Below, one piece after another: positions 9,077 to 20,526 of a stretch of 64,000 bases of DNA (positions are counted from its first letter, which is position 1; each line of letters starts with the position of its first letter). The notes under the pieces are model-generated. The model saw only the letters and a list, made by a program, of their open reading frames with translations, was not told where the DNA came from and made no database searches. The stretch covers positions 24,806,501-24,870,500 of the forward strand of contig NC_068561.1 of NCBI RefSeq assembly GCF_022201045.2. The letters are read 5' to 3'. The stretch is from Citrus sinensis. Its lineage: Eukaryota > Streptophyta > Magnoliopsida > Sapindales > Rutaceae. The translations under genes and the position numbers were made by a program.

Positions 9077-10829
9077 ACGTAAAAGTAGTCTAGAATGAAT
9101 CGAGACATCTTAAATATGACTTAAAATAAGTCCAAAAAGTGATGTATTTTCACCACCTTTTTTTTTTATCACCATTGTGTTTCACATATCAATTTTCAAC
9201 CAAAAAAAATTTAAAAAATTGGAACGATAATTTGAAAAATATAACAAAAAGTTTTGGTTTAATATCCTTAACATTTGTAATACACATGGGTCTCACTCAG
9301 TTTGTATCATTTGCATTGACCAGCAAGAGAACTCAAAATGAATCAAAGACCGAGGGCATGTGGCTTGTATCCCCATTATTGATAAAACCAAAACATCATG
9401 ATTGTGAGGTAATTTCGTGTCACTCTGTTACAATAGAAGTAAAATTCCCTTGAATAGTTTCATAGCGGATACCTGATCTTATGTATAATCATAAGATTTA
9501 TTTAGATGTAGCTTGAACCTGACCAATGCCAACTGTCTGGGAAGCTTACCTGCTATGTTAATTACAAATTAAGAGTACAGTATTTGGGTTCCTTTGACAA
9601 CACATTTTGATTCAGCTTAATCAGAACTGTTTTAAAATGATACAAACCTGCAGAAGCCAGAAAGACTAGCATTGCTACAACTGGCTTTGAGTGCTCAGTC
9701 GTCAATAGTCAGTACTCGCCCCGCATCTTTAAATATTCAGCGGTGGCAGTGGGATATCTGCCTGCTATATACATGTGATGTCACATGCTACTAACACTAG
9801 TCAAAATCATTAGAGAGTAATGTTTAAGTTAAAGATGACCTCGTGTACTAGATGCTGCAATAGATACACATGAACTGCTGCATTTCAATAACATCAGTTG
9901 AAGATCCCAATAACACTACCCCCAGGCCCAGGCCCCAGCTCCAAACCCAAAGAGATAGATCATCCAAATGGTTGAAGTTTTACCCCATATTCAAACTTCA
10001 GATAAAAGACAAGCACATCTTACAAATTACACCAAGGGTTCTCGAAAACTATCCAGATTTATCTGATTTTTCTTTTTCAGGACAGCTGAGAGATGTTGAT
10101 TCTTTTTCTTCAATGCTGGGAAACAGACAATTGCATTGCAACAAGGAATTGTACTGTGCCCTGCCCCTTCGGTTGGATGTAAAAGGAATCCTATTGCTCT
10201 CTTTAGACAAAAGTGTCTGTCATCTCAATCTTTCTCTCGAGATTTGAGTCATTTTAAACATTAGCAGTTTGCAACCCCAAATGTGTAAATTTGAAACAAA
10301 AAAATCTATGAAATCTCAGTTGGCCGTGGGCCCTCGGCCTGATGCTTTGCATGTGAATGCATATTTGGTGACAGGTCAAGAAAAGTATCACCAACTTTGA
10401 ATGTTTGGATGCGTGTTTTGGTTTATAATATCAATTTCATGCCGGTGTATTCTCTATACAGAACATACGTACAAGAGTTAGATCCAAATTCTTTACTGAC
10501 CAGAAACAAAGCTACAAGAGAAACCAAAATTCAACTTTTTAAGATAATCTTTGAAGATAAACCAAATTAAAATACTTTTGAACAAAAAAGAAATCACTTT
10601 GGAGCTTTCCTAGTACGGGAAATGAAACCTTATTTTGAAGCACAACAAAAAATTCGGAAATATAAAACATAAACATGCTTTTCATCTCCATCTTAACAGC
10701 GTTACTGAGTGTATTTGTAAATTCTAGAGACTGTCTGCAATAAGAAATAAATCAATAATATGTCAACACCTGAGTATGCGACCAGCTTAGGCCCACTCAT
10801 TTAATTGATAATGAGACCACCGAGTACTA
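9077..10829. other. Spacer between the two MULEs
   Basis: No gene recognised. Open frames at 9139-9453 and 9870-10247 on the plus strand have no domain, no signal and no flanking splice logic. They are recorded as unsupported. Confidence 0.4.
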
Positions 10830-10838
10830 CAAATTTAA

Positions 10839-11917
10839 GAGTGGGATTATTGGCACTCCTCAAAATATCTCTTAAAATTCTTTTAGTTATTTTATAATTT
10901 TAACCTTTATTAAAATTACATAATAAGATAATCATGAATTTTACAATTCTAAATACCTCTTAACACCCTTTTTTGTTTTTATTTTACTTTTTTAACATTT
11001 TCGAGTTTACTCCAACTGCAAACTAATTTATAAATTATGATCTACATACTATAAATTTAAGTAATGCTACAAGTGACTGTAAATATTAAAATATCAGCAA
11101 AAAAATAAAAAATAAATTGATTAAGAGACAAAATAAATAGTATCTAAAATTGAAATTCAACATTTTTTTTAATACTGAAATTCAGCATTTTAAAAATTAA
11201 GAAAGTTACTTTTTAATCTTATTTTCTGGTGAGGAATTATCGGCATCAGCAACTCATTATCAACAAGCTTCAAATAAAAAACCGAGATCCACGAGGAAAA
11301 TTAAGAAAGAAGACGGTAATTATGAAGCAAAGGACGAGCTGAACGATCATCATAATTATTTTTCCACCGACATATTTTCTAGTGCCTCAATTGTCTTTCT
11401 CCACGAAGGCACGCAGTCTTTCGAAGAATCTGTAATCCTGCATTTTCATAAGCTTGTGCTCAACATTTTCATCAGTAAACCAAATTAGCACTTGGCCTTA
11501 TAATTACACGCATGGTAGCCAAGTGTTTGCGAGGTGTCATTATCAATTACAATGAGTTGTCATGCATTAAAGTGCTGACTAGTGTTTGCGAGGTGTCATT
11601 ATCAATTACAATGAGTTGTCATGCATTAAAGTGCTGACTATGTGGTATTTCAATGATTTCCCACAATAAGGTAGAAGTTTCGTAGAGTAAGTTTCCTTTT
11701 TTCTTTTTTTCTTTTTTTCCTTCTTTCTTTTTCAATAGATGATTAATTGTCTCAAAATCCACAATTAAGGGGTTTATATTAATAAATTTAAATTAAAGAT
11801 ATTTTTGTCATTAAAAAGGTGTTAAAAAATTTTATAATATTTTTAAATATTTTAATGGGGTTAATAAAGAAAAGAGGTGTTAGAGAGATATTTGTAGGGG
11901 TGCCAATAGTCTCACTC
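10839..11917. mobile_element. Non-autonomous Mutator-like DNA transposon (MULE) 2, 1079 bp
   Basis: The left end GAGTGGGATTATTGGCACTC at 10839 pairs with the inverted right end GAGTGAGACTATTGGCACCC ending at 11917. Similarity continues through CAAATATCTCT. The element is flanked by an exact 9-bp target-site duplication, CAAATTTAA, at 10830-10838 and 11918-11926. The termini differ from those of MULE 1, so this is a separate family. The interior is AT-rich, lacks a transposase and holds an exact 59-bp tandem duplication. Both elements sit in very similar AT-rich target sites. Confidence 0.85.
11522..11639. repeat. Exact 59-bp tandem duplication
   Basis: The units 11522-11580 and 11581-11639 are identical over all 59 bp, starting AGTGTTTGCGAGGTG and ending GTGCTGACT. 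The lack of any mismatch implies a very recent duplication, or a local assembly artefact. Confidence 0.95.
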
Positions 11918-11926
11918 CAAATTTAA

Positions 11927-12387
11927 TGGTCTGGTACAAGCCCATGAACCAGAATTAATGAAAAACAAATTTTAATGGCCAAATTTGGTGGAACCTTCGA
12001 GTTTCAGGGTTTCATGGCCATGGTTGGTGGCTCACCCCTCTACTTTGGTAATGAGAGATTGAGAGCAGACATTGCCCATTCTGGATTAGCTTACTAAGTA
12101 TGGGCGGAGACCAAGCCAATACTAAGTGAAATCTGCAAAGCAACTTAAAACAATGTAAATATCAACAGATGAAAGAATGGACGTGGCGGTGGAATGTCAA
12201 GAACAAAGGCCTAGACGTCATCATAATGTCAATGATGAGGGACTTCTAATGAAATACTACAGTTTCCCTCAAGCAGATGCCCAACTAAAACGGGGATTCC
12301 GAGGAAAACGAATGTAAAAGATACTCATTTCAACTTTTTCCCCCCTTTCTCCTCCTTGAACATCAAAACTAAATAAACATACAATAT
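11927..12387. other. 3' region of the plastid HMA-fold-like gene
   Basis: No gene recognised. It probably holds the 3' UTR and polyadenylation signals of the minus-strand gene that stops at 12388. Confidence 0.4.
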
Positions 12388-14311
12388 CTAAACAAGAACT
12401 TCCTCTTCATCATCAAAACTCAAGTTCAACGTTTGTAACTTGAAGCCTGAACCCTGTATGATCTCAACCAGATTCGCTGCCACTCCTGTAGCTTGCACTG
12501 TTGTCTGTTTCTTTAGCTGAACCAAGAGAACAGAACGGTCAGTATGCACATTGTAGGCAGATCACCATGCTCACGGAAGGAGAACTGCAGTATCACAAAT
12601 ATGTCATATCCTGTTATGAACTACAAAAAAACTCAAACGCACCTCAACAGTGGCAATACCCTCAATTACTTGAACCTTTAGATCAGAGATTCCTTCAGTT
12701 CCCTGCAAAACAACACATCTAAGCAACCTCCAAGTCCACAAAATAAAATATGAGTCTATGTGAGACAATACTGAGCTTTAACCATAACAATTTTCTCACA
12801 AAAGTGAAGGTGCTAACAAGAATATCCTGGCAAGATAAAGTAATTCTAGAACATACAAGCTGACCAGATAACATAGATTCCCTCCACTTATTCATTAGAG
12901 TAGGAATTGAGATTTAGTGAAACTATGGGACAAATATCTTTCACTTGTTAAAAATATTCAAAATTCATAGATAATCTCTGCTATAGTTCCTTACAAAGGA
13001 TTTTGGTTGACCCCAATGTTTCATCCTTTAAACATTTGGCACCAGCACATTTCTAATTTTTTTTTTAAAGCTTTAACTGAATTACACTGTCAGGTATTTG
13101 GATCAAACTCTAACAGTTATCTGCTCTCAAAAGAAGAAGAAAAGAATGAAGAATTTCTACCAATGATCCACATTCAACCATTTCATACTAACTGAAAACC
13201 AAGTACTAGACAGGAATTTCAGTTTAGTCTGACAGCAAGATGGGTTACTTGTTACTAGTCTCAGTTATGCATTAGATTATTGCTTTACAATTTGTTCAAT
13301 TAATAAAACTTAAGTTAGCCCGAAGTTCTTTATTACATCTCTCTGCATAAAAGCTCATTCAGCAGTATCAAAATAGACTTCAAAAAGTTAATAAGAACAG
13401 CGCAGTTGCTACAAGATAGTAGATTCATCTTACATCCTAAAGTAACGTTGATCTACCTGTAAGGCCTGAGTGACAGCAGGAATAGCTGTCTCATTCATTG
13501 CTCCATCAGCCTTCATACAAAAAACAACCAAGCATAAGAAATCTATTAAACAAAAGATAAACACAAACCAAAAGGAAAACAAGCTGACATAACAATATCA
13601 GGGCACCTTCAAAACCACATTTGTCAACAAGAAAATTCAAACATGTAAGAAAAGTTCAGGCATATCAATCAATAAACTTTAACTGACACAATTATTAAGT
13701 TTGGGCCGCAGGGCAAAGAAAAACCTCAATAAGCATGACAATTATTTAGTCAAAAGCATCAATAACCTTACGATATTGCAACATTACAGCGAATATAAGT
13801 TTAAAGATTTTCATTTTGTTATAGCAGGGGAAATACTTCACTTTAAAATGGATTAAAAAGAAAAAAAAATTGGAATAATTTCAGTATTAGTAATCAAACT
13901 CCCATAGCAAGAAGATAAGATGTTATTAACAAAAATTTCGGGCACATAATTATAATCATAATTTGCAAGAAAAACAAAAACAAAAACCCCCAACATAAGT
14001 ACCTGGAAGTACATAGTGAGCTTGTCCGAAGGAGAGACAGGAACTGCAACAGGCTGCTGCTCATCAGCTGCCACTGTTTCTTCTACTGCTTCCGGTTCTT
14101 GTTCTGTTATCAAAGTTTCCTCTTCACTTGACCTCAATACTCTCATTCCATTAAAACCCCACTTCTGCTTCTTGTTTTTCAATGCCAGTTTGATCTGAAA
14201 ATCGAACGTTCTAATGGGAATAGTTAAAGAACAAGAGGGCATTACTTTGCTAGTGTGAAGCTTTGTTCTGTAAGTTGAATAAAGTGTTGAAGATAGTGAA
14301 ACTGTAGCCAT
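12388..14311 (-). CDS. Chloroplast-targeted small HMA-fold-like protein, function unknown
   Basis: Four exons, all phase 0: 14003-14311, 13457-13510, 12643-12702 and 12388-12516, giving 183 residues. Residues 1 to about 50 are Ser/Thr/Lys-rich and poor in acidic residues, like a chloroplast transit peptide, followed by an acidic linker (about 62-93). The conserved core (about 96-176) begins SDKLTMYFQADGAMNE and follows the beta-alpha-beta-beta-alpha-beta pattern of heavy-metal-associated (ferredoxin-like) domains: an A-V-T-Q-A-L-Q helix, a G-I-S-D-L-K-V strand, an I-A-T-V-E-L strand and an A-N-L-V-E-I-I helix. The CxxC metal-binding pair is absent, so copper or zinc binding is not expected by that route. 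The C-terminus is acidic (SFDDEEEVLV). I recognise this as a conserved plant protein but know no assigned function. Splice sites are all GT-AG and the reading frame closes. Confidence 0.8.
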
Positions 14312-14448
14312 TTTGTGGCAGTGTGTTCTTTGGGGGGCTTCTTTTGTTGTGAGTTTTGAGGGTTGAGAGTTGAGACTCTCCCTTTTAACTTATCAACTGA
14401 ACAGAAGGCGCTTTGATGATATACTTCTATTCTATCCGATATCGGCGG

Positions 14449-14484
<36 letters not shown>

Positions 14485-15216
14485 TTAGTGTGTGATTATT
14501 CATACATCTCTTAAGTTTTGATACTGTTGAGAGCCCTCGATTTCTGCTGCTTTTCTTCTTGTGGACCTTTTTTGTGCAGGTCAACATAGTCAACGTCTCA
14601 CATTGTTTTGATGAAAATCATAGGGAAATTTATTTTTCTAAGAGCAAAAATGTTTTTTTTCATCCTTTTTTAATAGGGAAATGTCAATTTTATGTACCAT
14701 TCATTTTTTTTTTACTTTTTTGGGTAGTCCAGTACCATATATAGAATACGAAACATATTTACTAGTTCGTAAGGGATAGGATAATCAACTTCAAAGTAAA
14801 TAAAAGTTGTTCAAAAGCGCCACAAGTCATTGGAGCTAATGGCTAAGATGCACAACAGACTAAACATCTTGAGGCCAATGGGTCCGTTTGGAGATCATCG
14901 CTTACACATAAAAGACCAGAGCAACAAAATAGTTAGAAAATTACAAGCCCAGACAGAAGTTTGCTCCCAAAATTGCTTTATATAAATCCTGCCATTTCAT
15001 TCAACTGCTGAATTTGAAGAGGGGCTGCCGGTAATCAATCAATCAATAGAGAAGTAACTCCAATGCCTTCGATATTTAACATGCTTATGTACTTCGTTTA
15101 CTTCACCTGCTTAGGAACAAAAACAATGGTGTGAGTTATGGAAAGTGCAACTAGCCTAGCAATAATATTTTTGTCATAGAAAATAAAATATTACCCTGCC
15201 TTTTAGCATTTTGAGG
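14312..15216. other. Spacer with (AG)n near the plastid-protein promoter
   Basis: Upstream region of the 12388-14311 gene and 3' UTR of the RNase H-like gene. A (GA)n run at 14454-14480 lies about 145-170 bp upstream of the ATG at 14311, a common position for 5' UTR or promoter microsatellites in plants. No other coding sequence was recognised. Confidence 0.5.
14454..14480. repeat. (AG)n microsatellite
   Basis: An uninterrupted AG dinucleotide run of 27 bp, upstream of the plastid-protein gene. Confidence 0.95.
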
Positions 15217-18165
15217 CTATTTTGTAAAACTAGAACACTCTGCTTCGACTTGCCCATCTGCACAGGCATTCGGCAAATCCAATAAGCTTTGGCAAAGATG
15301 AGAAATATATAGCAAACCTCGAGTTGCCATGAAAATTGATAAACTTTAATAGAGCTAGAAAGCTCTCACCCTTAAGATAAATACCCATGTTGGCTTGAGC
15401 ATCAGCTTCAGAGTTCAAATTCTTCAAAGTGAGCAAAAAGAAATCAGTCATTTGCAAACAGGAAAACAGCACGGTTAACCAATAAGAGTAATCACAAATA
15501 GAGAAGAGTGCTTTAAAGCATAAGAGTTAATTATCAGCGTACCCTCAAAATATGATTGATCTGGAATGATTGAAACTTCTCTTTGAGCTCCTTTGCTTCT
15601 TTGCACAAGCCAGCCAAATTCTGGTTATTGATCTTCCATAATCCTTGAATCTGTTTCATGGGAATTCCCATGGTAAATTAACATCTAATTACCAATTTAC
15701 CCCCCCCAAAAAAAAGGCTTTGATGAACACTTGATACCTTGTATTTAACTACTAGGAGATATCTCAAGCAAACGTTCTTCCATGTTGCACTTATGAAGAC
15801 AGATTTAAAGATGGAATAGAAAATGCAAAACAAACCTGCATACAGACAAGCTTAGAGTCTCCTTGGACACGAATATGTTTATATCCTTTCTGAAGAGCAT
15901 ATTTCAATCCTAAAATTAAAGCTCGATATTCGGCAACATTATTCGTTGCAATGCCCACTCCTTCCCGAAGTCGGTAGACCTGAAAACTCAGGACCAAAAA
16001 GATCTACTTTAGTAGAGGATGTAGCAAACTAGAAGCCTAACATATAACCATAGCAACAATATACCACACTGCCGTCTTCAGCACGCAAAACTGCTCCTGC
16101 ACCAGCTTGTCCAGGATTTCCTTTTGAGGCACCGTCAAACTCAAGAGTACATGAGTACTGGGCATAGACATTGAATAGCATTAAGGTACAAAATAAAAAT
16201 GACACCATAATTTTAGTTTGAACAATCAGACATCAACACAGAATTAACAAGGCAATTTTATCTAAATTAGTTTTTCCAAGGTGTTGTCAACTCCTATAGA
16301 AAGAAAATTCTAAATCTAATCCCTACGAGCCAAATATAATAACTGTAGATGTAGATATAGAATCATCATCATGCACCATATAGATACTCACACAATTATA
16401 AGGAACTGATTGGGTGTTCAAACAGCTATCTGCATTTAAGTGACTTCTTTGAGTATTAATGGAGAATGAAGTTGATCCAGCTGCTGCCACCTGCAGTTAA
16501 AAAAAAAAAGAAAAAAAAGAGAGAGAGAGACTTTTAAGTAATGATTCTTGGCACAGCAAAATCAAGTCCAAAAATTAGATGTTCAGATCCAAGTATCTAA
16601 CAAATTTATTGATAAATACCTATTATATTGCCAACTATTAAAAAAAAAATTGAAATCTAATTAAAAGACCCTTGACCAGCCAAATATAATAAATATAGAT
16701 GTAGATACAGAATTATCATCACACAACACATAGATAATGATATAGAATCAGAGCAGTAACTCACATGATTCTCAGGAACTGATTGAGTGTTCCAACAGTT
16801 ATCTTCATTAAAGTGCCTTTTTTGAGTGTTAATGGAGATTGAAGTTGATCCAGCTGCTGCCACCTGCAGGGAAAAAAGACATGTTAAGTTATGATTCTTC
16901 CCACAGCAAAATCAAGTCCAAAAATAGATTTCAGATCCAAGTGTCTTAACAAATTTATTGATAAGTACTTATTATACATCATCATCTATGACTCTATGTT
17001 TAAAAATAAAAGAACACACAATAGGGAGTACCTCACGCAACATCTTTGGAAGAGAGACCTCGTCAGATACTTTTTCTCCAGAGGAAGCAGGTTCCTGAGA
17101 AAAGGAAAATCACCAAAATATGTCAATTATTGAAAATAAAAACACGCGTGCATAAGTCATAGTAAATGTTTACACATAAGACACAAAATGTGCTTCAGTT
17201 CAATATCTGGCAGGAAAAAAAGTAAGAAGATGATAAACACTTTTAAAATGTCAGACGGTACGCAAAAGTTCAAGCCAAGAAAATGGATCATCAAGCATAG
17301 AACAATTTACCTGAAGTGGGCAAGGAACAATTTTCCCGAAAAGGTCACTCTTAACATCACTTGCAGAAACAGAATAGCTAGAACTCTTCAGCCCATGTGA
17401 GGCCAGGTACTCCTCGGCCTCCTTAGATAAACCATAACCCTTATACACAGTTAAGGGGTCACGAACCTACGAATAAATGAAACCTCATTAATTCCATGAG
17501 TAAATGATGAAGGCATGACATATTCTTAGCTAAATTCACACAACAAAAAAGAATCTACAGATACTTTTGCAACAAGAAGGTATTATAGCGCTTTGTTAGA
17601 ATTGAAAGAAACAGAGAATGACCAAAATGATCCACATTTCCTAGGGCTTAACAAGGTTTGAACTTAAATGAGAGTCTTTCAAAAACAAGGAGAGCAATGC
17701 ATGACTAGCTATATGACCTTCCATTTCATAGAAACACAAACATAATCAAACCTTGGCACTCTAATCACAAAGTCACATAATGAGAAAATGTAGCTTAACA
17801 CAAAAACAGCATCCATGTTCACCACAATACAAAAGCACAGTCAAATATAGTAGCAGGAACGTTCCCTTACAGTCAGGGATTACTCTCATAGATGTTCAAG
17901 AACTTCAAAACAAAAAGCGGTTAATTTTCGAACAAAGCAGAGCAGATCAGAGAAACAATCATATGGGTACTTGAAATATGATTCATAATATTAAAAACGA
18001 TAAAAATTAATATACACGTAGCAGCAGAAAACAACTACATAAAATAAATAGTGAAAAAAGAATTACAGAAAATCCAGCTTGGAGTTGGCAATCGCTTAGA
18101 GTCTTGTAAATGCCAACAACATCTCCCTTTCTAACAACATAAAATGCATCTTTCTCGTCCTCCAT
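15217..18165 (-). CDS. RNase H-like protein with N-terminal hybrid-binding (viroplasmin-type) domain
   Basis: Ten exons: 18067-18165, 17311-17466, 17032-17094, 16765-16863, 16392-16490, 16065-16157, 15836-15979, 15543-15650, 15370-15421 and 15217-15257. If all are used the protein has 317 residues. Residues 4-60 form the RNase H1 N-terminal RNA/DNA-hybrid-binding domain (FYVVRKGDVVGIYKT, then VYKGYGLSKEAEEYL). Residues about 173-300 form a type I RNase H domain with the acidic catalytic set: D in LEFDGASKGNPG, E in NNVAEYRAL, D in VQGDSKLV and D in SEADAQAN. The last two exons join in phase 1 (G|AT). Such plant proteins are thought to remove RNA from RNA/DNA hybrids, often in organelles. Exons 4 and 5 are duplicates of each other. 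An in-frame upstream ATG at 18234 would add 23 hydrophobic residues and could be a targeting sequence; I chose 18165 because the family usually starts there. Confidence 0.87.
16321..16870. repeat. Intragenic tandem duplication carrying one exon of the RNase H-like gene
   Basis: The segments about 16325-16500 and about 16675-16870 are similar over intron and exon. Shared words include CCAAATATAATAA..TAGATGTAGATA in the intron and the 99-bp exon encoding VAAAGSTS.SINTQ. The two exons are both 99 bp and phase 0, and their peptides agree at about 23 of 33 positions. Confidence 0.85.
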
Positions 18166-18273
18166 TGATGATCCAAATGGGTAACAAACAAGAAACGAAA
18201 CAACAAAGCGAAAAAGCTTTAGAAGATTAGGCAAAAAACCAACGACTGTTTAACTACTCAAAGTGGTAACCTT

Positions 18274-19095
18274 GGGTGTGTTTACTTGAGGGCAGGAGAA
18301 TGAGAATAAAAATTGGGAATGAAATTTATATTTATTTGATAAATATAATTTATAAATGAAAATAAAATATGTGACTCTTATAATTTGATAATAAGGAATA
18401 AAAATCTCATTAATATGGGGGTTCGGAAAAAAATAAATGAATGAGAATGAAATATGAGTTTACTTTTATATTCTTATAATTTTTTTATATTTTCTTAATC
18501 ACCCACATTCAAATCACAATTAATTTTTATTATTTAAATATTTTTATTATTATTAAATTTTATTAATTTTATTACTTTACTTATTATTATTATTATTATT
18601 AAAAATTATTATTATTATCAAAATTTATTAATTTTATTATTTTAAATGTCATTATTATTATTATTAAATTTTATTAAATTTATTATTTTAGTTATTATTA
18701 ATTATTGTTATTATTATTTTTATTAATATTATCATTATTAATAATTTTATTATTATTATTATCAAAATTTATTAATTTTATTATTTTAAATGTCATTATT
18801 ATTATTATTAAATTTATTTTTTTAATTAATAGCATTTTTATAATAATATATATACATGTATCTAGTTAATGAAAATTATATTATTGAATATTATGGGTAT
18901 TTTGGTAAATTGATTCACATTTTCATTCTGCATTCCCATTTATTTTGTCAAAGTAAACACATCAATGACATTCCAGCACATTTCTATTTATTTTTGTCAA
19001 GTAAACATTAAAATCTCATTCACATTCCAGCACATTCTTATTCTTAATTCATTTTCATTTTCAGCTCATTCTCATTTTATAAAGTAAACGCACCA
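18274..19095. mobile_element. Probable MITE of about 820 bp (GTGTGTTTACTT ends)
   Basis: The left end GGGTGTGTTTACTT pairs with the inverted right end TTGGTGCGTTTACTT. Both arms continue with GAGAATGAGAAT-like sequence, and the interior is almost entirely ATT/ATTATT repeats. No clean target-site duplication is visible at these borders. The GTGTTTACTTT-like terminus resembles that of the element at 54376-55124. The element lies just upstream of the RNase H-like gene, within about 110 bp of its ATG, so it may contribute promoter sequence. Confidence 0.5.
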
Positions 19096-19447
19096 ATGTA
19101 TTCTTGTTGCAAGTAAATGAGATTTAAACAGAAATAGAAAAGATTGAAGCTGTTTCGATGTCTCACTGTAGTCTTGTTTTATCAACTATCTCTGTAATTA
19201 TAGAAACTGTTGAGTTGAGTGACTGAAAAGATCATAAAAATACAAGAGTCAACACTGACAACCAATAGTTCAATACTCGATGTAAGGATCAAAAGTATCC
19301 TTAATCTTTTTCAAATTTTCATCACATTTAGGATTTTTTTTTTTAAATCATAAAAAACTTCTTTGAATTTTAAACATGTGTTATACATATAAACGGTGGC
19401 CCGTTTTAATCAGAGTAATTAGCATAACCCCTGTTAGGTCATTAATA

Positions 19448-20180
19448 GACAAATTTATAAAAATAACCTCAAAATTTTTAATTTTAAAAATTAACTCCTT
19501 TAATTTTTTTTTTCTATCATAACTAGTTAAAAATAAGTTTTCTTAAACTAAAACACCCCTTATATTTTAGATCCCCATTTTTTGCACATACTATAAATAT
19601 GTGATGCATACATTAGTTTTTTGTGACAAACATAATAGATTCTTTTCACACATAATTACAAGCATCTATCGCCATGTCTATTACCAAAAATAGGTGTATG
19701 TCGCACATATTTTGAATTTCATCTTTAATCTAATTCTAACTAGAATTTTTATTTTATTTTTCATTTTTTAATCTATCAACCGCAAATAAGTATTTTAAGA
19801 ACCCACTTTATTTTATGAATAAAAAAAATTTATAACGAAACCCACATCAACATCTATAATGAAGTGTAAAAAACCCATATTGCATAAAACATATACTAAC
19901 TTTAACTTCTTGTTTTTAAATTTATAATTCTATCTTCAATTATGCATTACTACATTTGTTAGATGAATTTGGTAATTTGTTGAGAATGATGAGATTTAGT
20001 TGAGTAAAGTGGTGAGGTTTGATAATCTTTTAAGAGTGATGTTGGTTTAGTAATTCTTTGAAAGTAGTGAGGAATACTTGCTCCAAAAAAACTTCTACTT
20101 TGTTAGTTGTGACAGAAAAATGTTAAGAGGGTCAACTTCAAAAAACCCAAAAGCTTTGGTACTTCTTTTATAGATTTGCC
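19448..20180. mobile_element. Possible degenerate MULE-like element
   Basis: The left end GACAAATTTATAAAAATAAC resembles the inverted right end GGCAAATCTATAAAAGAAGT. Similar GRCAAATYTATAAAA ends are common in plant Mutator-like elements. The flanks (TCATTAATA left, ATTATGATT right) are not an exact duplication and no coding sequence is present. The interior is AT-rich. Confidence 0.3.
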
Positions 20181-20526
20181 ATTATGATTCCCTTGGCACA
20201 TCAAAGAGCTCTGCAACTTGTATTATAGAGACCTGTACATTTACATCAATATAAATGTACCTCTTCCAAGGGACATGCCCTTCATATACAAGTCATCATA
20301 TTGATCATGTACGAAATCGACTGACAACAGCTCACACAGCTCGATTCTGCTAGTAGTCTAACAAATCTACATGCATCTGTAAGCTCTCACAAGTGTCTTT
20401 CCTGATGTTCAGAGAAAGGCTTGTGCCATCTTCAAAATGCAAGGTAGCTCACACCGCGTGAAGGATTCTCTTTTAACTTCAAACTGCATATCAAATGTTC
20501 GGGATCCTACCCGTCCATCGTACATC

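Noticed and set aside
9870-10247. 125-codon plus-strand frame as a gene
   Set aside because: Composition is unremarkable, no recognisable motif, no promoter or neighbouring exons.
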